Assembly: GCA_027485995.1 (NCBI GenBank) | Contig: JAIXPW010000141.1 | Coordinates: forward strand, 1 to 45,679 | DNA length: 45,679 nt | Source: Verrucomicrobiaceae bacterium | GTDB taxonomy: Bacteria; Verrucomicrobiota; Verrucomicrobiia; Verrucomicrobiales; Akkermansiaceae | Direction: 5' to 3' | Shown: piece by piece, positions 15,695 through 23,606 of the stretch | How the letters are laid out: each line of letters starts with the position of its first letter | How positions within the stretch are numbered: position 1 is the stretch's first letter | The notes under the pieces: model-generated | Databases searched by the model: none | The model's input: only the letters and a program-made list of their open reading frames with translations | Told to the model about the DNA's origin: nothing | Made by a program: the position numbers and the translations under genes

Positions 15695-16900
15695 ATGTCC
15701 TCCACCGCCACATTGCCCGCCTACCTTCGCGAGGAGGTCCTCCTTCATCCCGAGACCCGCGAGTTTCCGGCATTCGATCTGACCCGCCTGCTCGGCACGG
15801 TTTTCGCCCCAACGAAGGGCTGCAAGGTCTGCATTCTTCTCGATTTCGACGATCCGGCTCCGCTGATCAAGGATCTCGCCTTCCTCCAGCAGCCCGGCTT
15901 TCCGATCCAGAAAAAGGCCCACGAGGCCTTCTACCTCGGCCTTCAGAACGGCAGCCTCGACGCCCTCGGCATGTCCGGCGGCGAGCTCTTCGCCTACAAG
16001 ATGACCTACGGATCGAACCTCGATCTGGCCGATGACGTCTGGGACACCGCCGGCAAGCACCTCTCGCTCGATCGCGACATTTACCCGAACTACGACATCA
16101 TCCTCTGTGTCTCCACCTACTCCGCCACCGCGCCGCTGACGGCCAAGTGCAAGGAATACGGCTTCCGGGGTGCCACGCTTCACGGGGTCAACGACATCAT
16201 TCTCAACTCCGGCCTCGCCGTGGATTACCACGAGGTCTCGAAGGACGCCGAAAAGCTCCGCAGCGCCCTGACGAATGCCGATGACATCGAGATCGACTTC
16301 GCCCTCGAAGATGGTCGCGTGCTGACCGCTTGGCTCGGCCTCGGCGGCCAGGAGGCCCAGAAGTCCCACGGCCTCTGCCTCGGCGAAAAGCCGGACATCG
16401 CCAACCTTCCAGCCGGAGAAGTTTACTTCGTTCCGCAGGATGCCCGCGGTCAGTTCCCGATGAAGTATGAGGACGGCACTCTTGGCGTGCTCGATGTGGT
16501 CGACCGCTGCATCATCCGCTCCACCCTCATTTCCGGGAAGCAGTCGACCATCGACGCCCACAATGCCCGCCTGGCGGACGACCCGATGACTGGCACACTC
16601 GGAGAACTCGGCTTCGGCACCCAGGTGCTTCCCGTTTCCGGCGCGGACATCCAGGATGAAAAGGTTCTCGGCACCTGTCACCTCGCCACCGGTCGCGACG
16701 ATCATCTTGGCGGCGACATCATCCCGGAGATGTTCAAGAAGCACGAGAACTCGACCCACGACGACATCCTCTTCGCGCCGCACAAGACCCCGAACTTCAA
16801 CATCAGCCAGGTCCGCATGCGCCGTGGTGACCAACACGAGGTCCTCATCGAGAACTTCCGCCCCGCCCGCTACCTCATGGACGCCCTCGCGAGTCACTGA
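15695..16900 (+). CDS. M29-like (leucyl aminopeptidase/NicX-type) metalloprotein
   Basis: This 401-residue cytoplasmic protein resembles the M29 aminopeptidase family, which also includes the ring-opening dioxygenase NicX. Supporting segments lie in the C-terminal half: NLPAGEVYFVPQD, LGELGFGTQ, DEKVLGTCHLATGRDDHLGG and THDDILFAPHKTPNF. They correspond in order to the M29 metal-binding residues (Glu, Glu, His, His, Asp). The N-terminal half with CKVCILLDFDDPAPL and IILCVSTYSATAPL would form the M29 Rossmann-like domain. Whether it is a peptidase or acts on a small molecule cannot be told. A hairpin at 16935-16951 follows the stop codon. No strong ribosome-binding site is visible. Confidence 0.7.
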   Translation: MSSTATLPAYLREEVLLHPETREFPAFDLTRLLGTVFAPTKGCKVCILLDFDDPAPLIKDLAFLQQPGFPIQKKAHEAFYLGLQNGSLDALGMSGGELFAYKMTYGSNLDLADDVWDTAGKHLSLDRDIYPNYDIILCVSTYSATAPLTAKCKEYGFRGATLHGVNDIILNSGLAVDYHEVSKDAEKLRSALTNADDIEIDFALEDGRVLTAWLGLGGQEAQKSHGLCLGEKPDIANLPAGEVYFVPQDARGQFPMKYEDGTLGVLDVVDRCIIRSTLISGKQSTIDAHNARLADDPMTGTLGELGFGTQVLPVSGADIQDEKVLGTCHLATGRDDHLGGDIIPEMFKKHENSTHDDILFAPHKTPNFNISQVRMRRGDQHEVLIENFRPARYLMDALASH

Positions 16901-16934
16901 CCGTGGCTTGAAGCATTCTGCTCAAGTCCGCCTC

Positions 16935-16951
16935 TGGAGCGTCCCGCTCCA
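16935..16951 (+). terminator. Compact hairpin after the M29-like gene
   Basis: TGGAGCG (16935-16941) and CGCTCCA (16945-16951) pair perfectly around a 3-nt TCC loop. No T-run follows. It lies between the stop codon (16900) and the next ATG (16967). Confidence 0.45.
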
Positions 16952-16966
16952 AGTCTATATCTGCTG

Positions 16967-17695
16967 ATGTCCAACCTCTACGAAACGCGGAAGCTGTTGG
17001 GCGAATACCTGCTCTTCCACTACGGTCGCGCCGACGAGATCCTCCCTGAACACGCGCCAGCCGCGATGCGCGAGGCACTGGATTTCGCGGTGCGCACCCC
17101 CGGGCACTTCGAGGTTCACGAGGTCGATCGCGGGCTCGATCTCGGCTGCGCGGTCGGGCGCTCGAGTTTCGAAATGTCGCGCACCTGCCGCGAGGTGATC
17201 GGCATCGACTTTTCCCGTTCGTTCATCGAAGCCGCCGAGAACCTGCGGGCGGGAATGTCCCTCCCCTACCAGCGACTGGAAGAAGCTCACGTCTCCACTG
17301 ACCTCGAAGCCCGATTGCCCGAGGGCTATGAAACCGATCGCCTCCACTTTGAAACCGGAGATGCCATGAGCCTCCGCGCCGATCTCCGTGCCTTCGATCG
17401 CGTCCACGCCGCCAATCTCCTCTGCCGCCTGCCGGAGCCGCAGCGCCTGCTCGACCGTCTTCCCTCTCTCGTCAAATCCGGTGGCGAACTCATACTCGCC
17501 ACCCCCTGCACCTGGCTGGCGGAATTCACGCCCCCGGAAAACTGGCCGACCGTTACCACCTTCGACTGGCTCAAGGAAACCCTGTCACCCGACTTCGAAC
17601 TCGTCCACCAGACCAACGAGCCCTTCCTGATCCGCGAGACGGCCAGAAAGTTCCAGTTCACCTTCTCCCTCGTCACCTTCTGGCGGCGGCGGTGA
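16967..17695 (+). CDS. Putative 4-mercaptohistidine N1-methyltransferase (ovothiol pathway), stand-alone
   Basis: This 242-residue SAM-dependent methyltransferase corresponds to the C-terminal domain of OvoA, which methylates 5(4)-mercaptohistidine on the imidazole to make ovothiol A, a strong antioxidant thiol. Family hallmarks seen: NLYETRKLLGEYLLFHYG at the N-terminus, the SAM motif LDLGCAVGRSSFEMSR, IGIDFSRSFIEAA, HAANLLCRLPEPQ, LATPCTWLAEFTPPENW and, near the end, FLIRETARKFQF. The N-terminal iron-dependent sulfoxide synthase half of OvoA is absent here and is not encoded nearby. The family includes free-standing versions, so this is not a truncation. Neighbours give no further metabolic context. 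Confidence 0.9.
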   Translation: MSNLYETRKLLGEYLLFHYGRADEILPEHAPAAMREALDFAVRTPGHFEVHEVDRGLDLGCAVGRSSFEMSRTCREVIGIDFSRSFIEAAENLRAGMSLPYQRLEEAHVSTDLEARLPEGYETDRLHFETGDAMSLRADLRAFDRVHAANLLCRLPEPQRLLDRLPSLVKSGGELILATPCTWLAEFTPPENWPTVTTFDWLKETLSPDFELVHQTNEPFLIRETARKFQFTFSLVTFWRRR

Positions 17696-17850
17696 GGACT
17701 TCCTGCGGGAGCGGCAAGAATCCTGGCGGTCCCTCGATCATCCCTTCCGGCCGTTCCGTTTCAGAGGTTGCGGTTCTCATACTCAGGAACCTGGCTCAAT
17801 CGATTGGATTGCATGCTTCCATTCATTTCCCACCCTGCCATCGTTGGCGC

Positions 17851-18708
17851 GTGAAATTCCGAATGTTGCTGATGCTTTGCTCGTCCATGGTGGTGTGGGC
17901 CGAACCTCCGATCGTCGATGACGCCGGCCTGGTGCGGACCTTTCAGGAAAAGCTGGGCGCGTTGGCCGACCAGAAGGCGGCTGCGTCCGGAGAAACCCTG
18001 GCCGGAGCGCTGCCGGGCGTGCCGAAGTCGATCTTGATCAATCAAGGAAAGACCCGGCCGGCCGCCGACTACGAGGCCCTTTCAAAAAGCGTCTTCCTGC
18101 TGGGTTCGGTCTACAAATGCGGCAAATGCGAGCACTGGCACACCTCCGGAACCGCCACCGCGTGGTGTGTCAACTCGGACGGGCTGATGGTGACCAACTA
18201 CCACGTGTTCAAGGCCGCCAAGGGCGAGGCCTGGGGGGTCTGTGATTTCAACGGCCAGGTGCATCCGGTGAAGGAAATCTTGGCCGGCAACGAAGCCGAG
18301 GACATCGCCTTGTTCCGGGTCGGAGCCAAGGACCTCCCCGCCCTGCCGGTCGGGCCTGATGCACAGGTCGGTGCCGACATCCACATTGTCAGCCATCCGG
18401 CCGGCCACTGCTTTGTGGAAACCTTTGGCCAGGTTTCCCGCTATTTCCGCAAGCCTCTGCCCGACATGACGCCCGGACCGGTGATGATGGCCGTGACGGC
18501 GGACTATGCCCGCGGATCCTCCGGCGCTCCAGTGGTCAACAAGGCCGGGCTCGTCGTTGGCATGGTCTCCAATACCCAGACGATCACCTATGGCGAGAAG
18601 GGCAAGCAGGACGAAGGACCGGTGCAGATGGTCATCAGGAACTGCGTCTCGGGTGCCGCGATCCGGTCCCTCATTTCGTCACCGGCCAAGTCCGCTTCGA
18701 CTCCGTGA
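17851..18708 (+). CDS. Exported trypsin-like serine protease
   Basis: This 285-residue protein has a short signal peptide (residues 1-17, from GTG 17851; ATG 17863 is possible) and a chymotrypsin-fold protease domain of the S1/DegP type. The catalytic triad is visible: His118 in TNYHVF, Asp151 in AEDIALFRV and Ser224 in ARGSSGAPVVN. There is no PDZ domain, so it is smaller than DegP/HtrA. A CGKC pair (Cys90, Cys93) and two more cysteines (106, 131) before and inside the domain are unusual and may bind metal or form disulfides. It follows the methyltransferase after 155 bp. Its 3' end overlaps the convergent tsaB gene by 38 bp. The substrate is unknown. Confidence 0.87.
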   Translation: MKFRMLLMLCSSMVVWAEPPIVDDAGLVRTFQEKLGALADQKAAASGETLAGALPGVPKSILINQGKTRPAADYEALSKSVFLLGSVYKCGKCEHWHTSGTATAWCVNSDGLMVTNYHVFKAAKGEAWGVCDFNGQVHPVKEILAGNEAEDIALFRVGAKDLPALPVGPDAQVGADIHIVSHPAGHCFVETFGQVSRYFRKPLPDMTPGPVMMAVTADYARGSSGAPVVNKAGLVVGMVSNTQTITYGEKGKQDEGPVQMVIRNCVSGAAIRSLISSPAKSASTP

Positions 18709-19318
18709 TGTGCGGCGGCCTCAGGTAGTGCGGCTGAGGCACTTCCTGCGCCCAGGCCTCCCTCGAATCAGCGCTCGCCGCGTTCCAGGCATTCCAGAGC
18801 AAGCGCGCCGACGGAAGTTCGAACCTCACCTCCCGCTCGGTGGGAAAACGGGTCCGCGTTCCATCCTCGAAGCTCACCAGGCAGCCACTGTTCTCCACCA
18901 CCTCTCGAAATCCAGCCTCGTCGGTCAAGGTGGGCGGTAACCGAACTTCTCCGCCCGTCACCCACGAGGTCCAGTAGCTCCCTCGTCTGGCATCGCCGAT
19001 CACCAGGCAGGGCCCGTCCACCGCCGACGGCGCGGCGATCACCGAGGGCACCGCCACCACCGGGCAGCCTGCCACAAGGGCCACTCCCTGCGCCGCTGCC
19101 AGGCCGACTCTCGTGCCGCTGTAACTTCCCGGCCCGCTGCCCACGAGAATGAGCCCGATCTCCTGCGGCGAAATCCCGGCCAGGACCTCGGAAAGCGGCC
19201 CGAACAGCACCGCATTGTGGCTGCGGTCGCTGGTAAAGGCACGCTCGGCGATCACCCCCTCTGGCCCAGCCAGAAGAAGGGAAGCGGTCGGGGAAGAGGT
19301 TTCGAAGACAAGAGTCAT
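18671..19318 (-). CDS. tsaB: tRNA threonylcarbamoyladenosine biosynthesis protein TsaB
   Basis: TsaB is the ASKHA-fold partner of TsaD and TsaE in making N6-threonylcarbamoyladenosine at position 37 of ANN-decoding tRNAs. From ATG 19318 (the in-frame ATG four codons upstream is less likely) the protein has 215 residues. It shows the N-terminal LVFETSSPTASLLL, SHNAVLFGPLSEVL, the signature GSGPGSYSGTRVGLAAAQG and GDARRGSYW. It lacks the TsaD metal-binding HxxxH, as TsaB should. It is convergent with the protease gene, with overlapping 3' ends. Confidence 0.93.
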   Translation of the reverse strand: MTLVFETSSPTASLLLAGPEGVIAERAFTSDRSHNAVLFGPLSEVLAGISPQEIGLILVGSGPGSYSGTRVGLAAAQGVALVAGCPVVAVPSVIAAPSAVDGPCLVIGDARRGSYWTSWVTGGEVRLPPTLTDEAGFREVVENSGCLVSFEDGTRTRFPTEREVRFELPSARLLWNAWNAASADSREAWAQEVPQPHYLRPPHITESKRTWPVTK

Positions 19319-19344
19319 CCAAGCGGGCACGCCGCAAGCTTATG

Positions 19345-19480
19345 GGGAGGAAAGTCAGAATTCTAAGCACGAAATTCGAAACTCGTTCGGACGATCTCCT
19401 GCCCTGGACCTTCCATCGGACTCGACAGGCAGTTCCTCAAAATCCGCATTCTGCAAACCCCAATCCGCAATCCGCGCTCC
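19345..19480. repeat. Degenerate intergenic repeat region upstream of gltA
   Basis: The 243-bp gap between tsaB and gltA holds AT-richer iterated stretches (for example GAATTCT...CGAAATTCGAAACTCG at 19349-19385 and AATCCGCATTCTGCA...AATCCGCAATCCGC at 19441-19474), similar in style to the other intergenic repeats of the window. The gltA promoter should lie here or just downstream, but I see no convincing -35/-10 pair. Confidence 0.45.
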
Positions 19481-19561
19481 CTCATGGCTTTCCCCTTGCA
19501 CGGTCCGACTCGAACCGCTTAGTTCCGGGCGCTTCCGAGAACCATTTTCACCTATCCATTC

Positions 19562-20692
19562 ATGACCACTTACGCCAAAGGCCTTGAAGGCGTCATCGCC
19601 AACGAATCCGCTCTCAGCAACGTGGAAGGCGAGGAAGGCCGCCTCAGTTATCTCGGCTACTCGATCGATTCCCTCGTCAACAACTGCTCCTTCGAGGAAG
19701 TCGTCTTCCTCCTCCACCGCGGCCATCTTCCAAAGCAGTCGGAACTTGACGCCCTCCAGACCCGCCTCCGCACCGACCGCAACCTTCCTGCCGGGGTCAT
19801 TGATTTCCTCAAGGCTGCACCGAAGGACGCCGCTCCGATGGACGTGCTCCGCACCGCCGTCTCGATGCTCGGGCTTTACGATCACCGCGCTGCCGTCGGC
19901 GAGCCGAACCTGGAAAAGGACGCCGAGGTTGCCCTGTCGATCGTCGCGCAGACTCCGGTCATCGTGGCCGCCTACCATCGCTTCCGCCAAGGGCTCGAAC
20001 TGCCTCCAATCCGCGAGGACCTCTCCGAAGCCGCCCATTTCCTCTATCTGGTGAATGGCGAGGTCCCCTCCGAGGCCGCCACCCGCACCCTCGACGTGGC
20101 CTACACCCTCCACGCCGACCATGGCATGAACGCCTCCACGTTCTCCGCCCGCGTGACCATCGCCACCCTTTCCGACTTCTACTCCGCCATCACCTCCGCC
20201 ATCGGCACGCTCAAGGGCCCGCTCCACGGTGGGGCCAACGAAGGGGTCATCCACATGCTCCAGGAAATCGGTGAGCTCGACAAGGTGGACGCCTGGGTCG
20301 AGGCCAAGATGGCCCGCAAGGAAAAGATCATGGGCATCGGCCACCGCGTTTACAAGGTGCTCGATCCCCGCGCCCCGCACCTCCGCGAGCTGGCGATCCA
20401 GCTCACCGAGGAACTCGGCGAGCCGAAATGGATCCAGATGTCCGAGCGCATCGCCACCATCATGCGCGAGAAGAAGAACCTGAACGCCAACGTCGATTTC
20501 TACTCGGCCACCGTTTACTACTCGCTCGGTATCCCGACCGACCTCTTCACGCCGATCTTCGCCATCGCCCGCGCCGCCGGCTGGACCGCCCAGGTGCTGG
20601 AGCAGCTTCGCGACAGCCGCCTCTATCGTCCGCTCACCCTCTACACCGGTCCCACCGAGCTGATGCCGGTGCCGCCGATTTCGGAGCGCTGA
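19562..20692 (+). CDS. gltA: Citrate synthase
   Basis: Citrate synthase condenses oxaloacetate with acetyl-CoA to open the TCA cycle. The 376-residue protein is of the short type (like Gram-positive citrate synthases and 2-methylcitrate synthases). Seen: the N-terminal GLEGVIANESALSNVEGE and LSYLGYSIDSL, FSARVTIATLSDFYSAITSAIGTLKGPLHGGANE with the first catalytic His, MGIGHRVYKVLDPRAP with the second, and NVDFYSATVYYSLGIP with the catalytic Asp, followed by FTPIFAIARAAGWTAQVLEQ. ATG 19562 gives a standard N-terminus. Being the only such gene here, I favour citrate over methylcitrate synthase; no prp genes are near. Confidence 0.95.
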   Translation: MTTYAKGLEGVIANESALSNVEGEEGRLSYLGYSIDSLVNNCSFEEVVFLLHRGHLPKQSELDALQTRLRTDRNLPAGVIDFLKAAPKDAAPMDVLRTAVSMLGLYDHRAAVGEPNLEKDAEVALSIVAQTPVIVAAYHRFRQGLELPPIREDLSEAAHFLYLVNGEVPSEAATRTLDVAYTLHADHGMNASTFSARVTIATLSDFYSAITSAIGTLKGPLHGGANEGVIHMLQEIGELDKVDAWVEAKMARKEKIMGIGHRVYKVLDPRAPHLRELAIQLTEELGEPKWIQMSERIATIMREKKNLNANVDFYSATVYYSLGIPTDLFTPIFAIARAAGWTAQVLEQLRDSRLYRPLTLYTGPTELMPVPPISER

Positions 20693-20720
20693 GTTTCGTC
20701 GCGGAGCCAAGTTCCAACTT

Positions 20721-20754
20721 GTAAGATGGGTCAGTTTGGGTAAGATCGTCTTAC
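20721..20754 (+). promoter_or_regulatory. Probable autoregulatory operator of the first toxin-antitoxin pair
   Basis: GTAAGATCGTCTTAC (20740-20754) is a perfect 6-bp inverted repeat with a 3-nt centre that ends one base before the TTG start codon. A third half-site, GTAAGAT, lies at 20721-20727. AbrB/MazE-like antitoxins bind such palindromes in their own promoters. Confidence 0.6.
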
Positions 20755-20755
20755 C

Positions 20756-21013
20756 TTGAAAACGCGGCTTTCCAGCAAGGGACAGATCGTTTTACCCGGT
20801 GCCCTGCGCAAGCAAATGGGCTTCGAATCCGGTGACACATTCGATGTCACCATCGAGAATGACCGGGTGGTTCTCACCCGATCATCGAAGCCGTCCTCGC
20901 CCATCCGCATCATCACGGACCCAAAGACCGGGCTACCTGTTTTGTCGTCCGGGGCGGCTAATTCATCTTTGACCAGCGCCCAGATTGCGGAACTCCTTCA
21001 TGATTTCCCGTGA
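20756..21013 (+). CDS. AbrB/MazE/SpoVT-type antitoxin
   Basis: This 85-residue protein begins with the swapped-hairpin AbrB DNA-binding domain: MKTRLSSKGQIVLPGALRKQ, then GFESGDTFDVTIENDRVVL (residues 1-45). The C-terminal tail (LTSAQIAELLHDFP) would bind and block the toxin. It starts with TTG at 20756, directly after a palindromic operator, and its stop overlaps the GTG of the PIN toxin gene by 4 bp (GTGA), the usual antitoxin-toxin coupling. It lies downstream of gltA on the same strand. Confidence 0.87.
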   Translation: MKTRLSSKGQIVLPGALRKQMGFESGDTFDVTIENDRVVLTRSSKPSSPIRIITDPKTGLPVLSSGAANSSLTSAQIAELLHDFP

Positions 21014-21411
21014 CCTACCTGCTTGATGTCAATGCCCTGCTCGCCCTAGGATTGCAGGATCATGAGTTTCACGCGAGAGTAGCAGACTGGGTGGCTGGAC
21101 TGGAAGCATCCGACACACTCGTGACGTGCCCTATCACCGAACTTGGATTTGTGAGGGTCTTGCATCAGGCTCCTCAATACCGGGTTCCTCTTTCCGAAAG
21201 CAAAAAGCTCCTCAGTCTGCTACGCAGGAACTCCAAGCGCGTGATCGGCTTCATTCCCGATGATCACGGCGTCGAGATTCTCCCCGCTTGGGTGAACACC
21301 GGCCGACAAAGCACCGACGGTTATCTCTCCGCTCTTGCCGGTCAGCACAATGCGGTGCTTGCCACGATGGATGAAGGCATCAATGGAGCCTTCTTGATTC
21401 CTGAAATCTGA
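21010..21411 (+). CDS. vapC: PIN-domain ribonuclease toxin (VapC-like)
   Basis: This 133-residue PIN-domain protein is likely the toxin of the pair: an Mg2+-dependent RNase that stops growth when free. Acidic residues in the right places: Asp6 (LLDVNALLAL), Glu44 (PITELGFVRV), Asp103 (STDGYLSALA) and Asp121 (LATMDEGI). It starts with GTG 21010 inside the antitoxin stop region. It ends 3 bp from the convergent HAD phosphatase gene, so the pair is tightly packed between gltA and that gene. Confidence 0.88.
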   Translation: MTYLLDVNALLALGLQDHEFHARVADWVAGLEASDTLVTCPITELGFVRVLHQAPQYRVPLSESKKLLSLLRRNSKRVIGFIPDDHGVEILPAWVNTGRQSTDGYLSALAGQHNAVLATMDEGINGAFLIPEI

Positions 21412-21414
21412 GGC

Positions 21415-22212
21415 TCACATCGGAAAAAACCTGCGCAGCGCCTCCACCGCGCCGTCACCGTGGCCGAGCTGGCAGACGTGGCCGCCGTGACGGGCCACCT
21501 GCTCCCGGACTTCCTCGACCGCATTCGCCGGACAGGCCAGCAGGCCGGCGACTTCCGGCGTCAGCATTGCCAGGTCATTGTGCCCGTCGCCGGTAGCGAA
21601 GCAGTTCTCCGCCTTCACACCGTAGCGCCGCGCCACCTCGGCCAAACTACTACCTTTCTGGTAGTTCCGGTGGCCGAAGCGCAGCCAGATCGAGTTCCGC
21701 TGCCAGCCGAGATCCGGGGCCTCGGCAGCGAGTGCGATGACCCGCGGCTCGATCCATTCCATGTCCTCGACCCGCCGCGCCACCAATCCAGCCGGCTCGC
21801 CTTCCATTTCGATCCACTCGGCCCCGGTGTGCGCCAGCACCTCGTCGCGGATCTTTTTCAGCAGCTTGCGGTGTTTCTTGAAAAGACGATGGATGTCCTT
21901 CTCGCAGCGCTGGTTCCAGGTCTCATCCGGGACCCACCGACCGAAGCGGTTCGGGAAATAGATCTCCCTTTCCCGCGCCACCACCCAGTCCGGAAGAAAC
22001 GGAGCCTTCGACTCCAACAGTCCCTCGACCACGTGCGGCATCGACCGACCCGTATTGATCCCCCAGGCGACCCCGTGCCGCTCGCGGAGGACCCGGATCA
22101 GCTCGAAAAACTCCACCGGAACCGAGGGACCAGCCGCAGGGTCGTGGAGGGTGCCATCGAAATCAAACGACAGCACCTTGGAAACCTTTTCAACCGGATC
22201 GAGCCTCTGCAT
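21415..22212 (-). CDS. HAD superfamily phosphatase (type IIB, Cof/sucrose-phosphatase-like)
   Basis: This 265-residue cytoplasmic HAD hydrolase is expected to dephosphorylate a small phosphorylated metabolite, perhaps a sugar phosphate. Seen: motif I LSFDFDGTLHD (nucleophile Asp17, acid Asp19), motif II NTGRS, motif III Lys in the NYQKGSSLAEVARRYG segment, and motif IV FATGDGHNDLAML. The C2 cap insertion between motifs II and III places it in subfamily IIB, together with sucrose-phosphate and trehalose-phosphate phosphatases. The substrate cannot be deduced. The gene is convergent with the VapC-like toxin gene. Confidence 0.88.
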   Translation of the reverse strand: MQRLDPVEKVSKVLSFDFDGTLHDPAAGPSVPVEFFELIRVLRERHGVAWGINTGRSMPHVVEGLLESKAPFLPDWVVAREREIYFPNRFGRWVPDETWNQRCEKDIHRLFKKHRKLLKKIRDEVLAHTGAEWIEMEGEPAGLVARRVEDMEWIEPRVIALAAEAPDLGWQRNSIWLRFGHRNYQKGSSLAEVARRYGVKAENCFATGDGHNDLAMLTPEVAGLLACPANAVEEVREQVARHGGHVCQLGHGDGAVEALRRFFPM

Positions 22213-22257
22213 GCGGGCTTCTAACCACGGAAGGGCGCGCGGGCAACCCCAGGCAGG

Positions 22258-23502
22258 TCATTCTTCAACTGCTTCGGCGCGGGGCACTGCAACCGGCGGC
22301 GGAGCTACCTCCTCGACCGGCTGAGCGCGCGGCGGCACGACCGGAGCAGGAGGATCCTCCACCACAGGCAGGGCCCTCAGCGGCTTCACAAGCACCGCTT
22401 TCGGCGGGGCAGGAGGCTCGGCAGCGGCGACCGGTTCGGCTTTCGGAGGTGGAGCGGAAACGATCCTCTCGACCACCGGCGGCGGAGTCTTGCGCATCTT
22501 GATCTCCACCCGACGATTCGCAGCCTGCTGGTCGATCGACCCGGAAGGCACCTTCGGTTGCTGCTTGCCAAGCCCGCGGGCGAAAATGCGCTTGGCTTCG
22601 ATGCCCAGCGACGTGGTGAGATACTTCTTCACCGACTCCGCCCGGCGCTCGGAAAGCGAGTAGTTGAACTCATCGCCCCCGAAGAGGTCCGTATAGCCGT
22701 CGATCCAGCAGACCAATCCGGGATTCGAATCGATCAGGGTGCCGAGCTTCATCAGTCCCACGCGAGCGCTTTCCCGCAGTTCCGCGCTGTTGTATTCGAA
22801 GAGCAGATCACCGGGCAGGGTGGTGGTTTTCCCTACCAGCACGTTCGCAGGCAGTCCCAACACGTCATCGATGGCCCCCTCCAGGCTGCCCTTCTCGACC
22901 TTGCCCCCGCCGCCCTTTTTCAGAAGGTCGTCGACGAGCTTGTTGCTGTCGAATTCATCCGACTTCAGAGCACCTGGATCGATCACGATCTGCCCATCCG
23001 CCGCCGCATTCAGGCTGGTTTCCGCGCGGCCGAAGTCCTTCAAGTCCGAATCGACGATGAAGCCCTTGGCGGAAATTTCGGTGGCACCCTCCGGATTGCC
23101 CGACTGCACCGGGTTCTGGATCTTCACGTCGAACACCGCCCGGTCGAGGTCCGCCACCATGTCGATGTCCTGGTCCTTCGGCAACTTGTCGAGAATGTCC
23201 ACCTCATCCAATAGCGGTGCCAAGTCCTTCGGCGGCATCACGACCTCGTCCTGGGCGGGGAGTTCCTCAATGTCCGGCGGGCTGATTTCCACCGGCTTGA
23301 TGTCGACCGGCCCGGTCACCAGTTCCTGGGAATTCGGGAAACCGAGAACGATCTTCACCTGGTCCAATGCGAAAAACGCCACCACATGAAGCAGCACTGA
23401 AAGCAACAGGGCCGCGATCACCCACCAGCCGAAATGATCATGACTCGGCTCGCGGTAAACCGCACTGCCGCCCGATTTCCGCCATGAAGGGTCATTTGTC
23501 AC
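22258..23502 (-). CDS. TonB-like anchor fused to OmpA peptidoglycan-binding domain
   Basis: This 414-residue envelope protein starts at GTG 23502 (the open frame upstream is not protein-like). Residues 1-25 are cytoplasmic; residues 26-47 form one transmembrane helix with S35-x3-H39 (LLLSVLLHVVAFFAL), the Ser/His motif by which TonB and TolA touch ExbB/ExbD or TolQ/TolR. An acidic, proline-rich linker (56-225) follows. Residues about 226-336 are an OmpA-family domain (LLFEYNSAELRESARVGL, WIDGYTDLFGGDEFNYSLSERRAESVKKYL, QQAANRRVEIKM), which binds peptidoglycan. The last 75 residues are Pro/Ala/Val-rich. The protein may link an energised inner-membrane motor to the cell wall. No exbB/exbD/tolQR genes are in the window. 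Confidence 0.85.
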   Translation of the reverse strand: MTNDPSWRKSGGSAVYREPSHDHFGWWVIAALLLSVLLHVVAFFALDQVKIVLGFPNSQELVTGPVDIKPVEISPPDIEELPAQDEVVMPPKDLAPLLDEVDILDKLPKDQDIDMVADLDRAVFDVKIQNPVQSGNPEGATEISAKGFIVDSDLKDFGRAETSLNAAADGQIVIDPGALKSDEFDSNKLVDDLLKKGGGGKVEKGSLEGAIDDVLGLPANVLVGKTTTLPGDLLFEYNSAELRESARVGLMKLGTLIDSNPGLVCWIDGYTDLFGGDEFNYSLSERRAESVKKYLTTSLGIEAKRIFARGLGKQQPKVPSGSIDQQAANRRVEIKMRKTPPPVVERIVSAPPPKAEPVAAAEPPAPPKAVLVKPLRALPVVEDPPAPVVPPRAQPVEEVAPPPVAVPRAEAVEE

Positions 23503-23606
23503 AGGCGCATTATACGGCTTCACAACCCGCTTGCAATCATGCGATATGGGTGGTGCCCGGCAAACTGGCACCGTCCCTGCTGGCCCTTCCCCAACCCCTT
23601 GTCCTC

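Noticed and set aside
19496..19524. TTGCAC with TTAGTT 17 bp later as a gltA promoter
   Set aside because: The -10 element is too weak to call.
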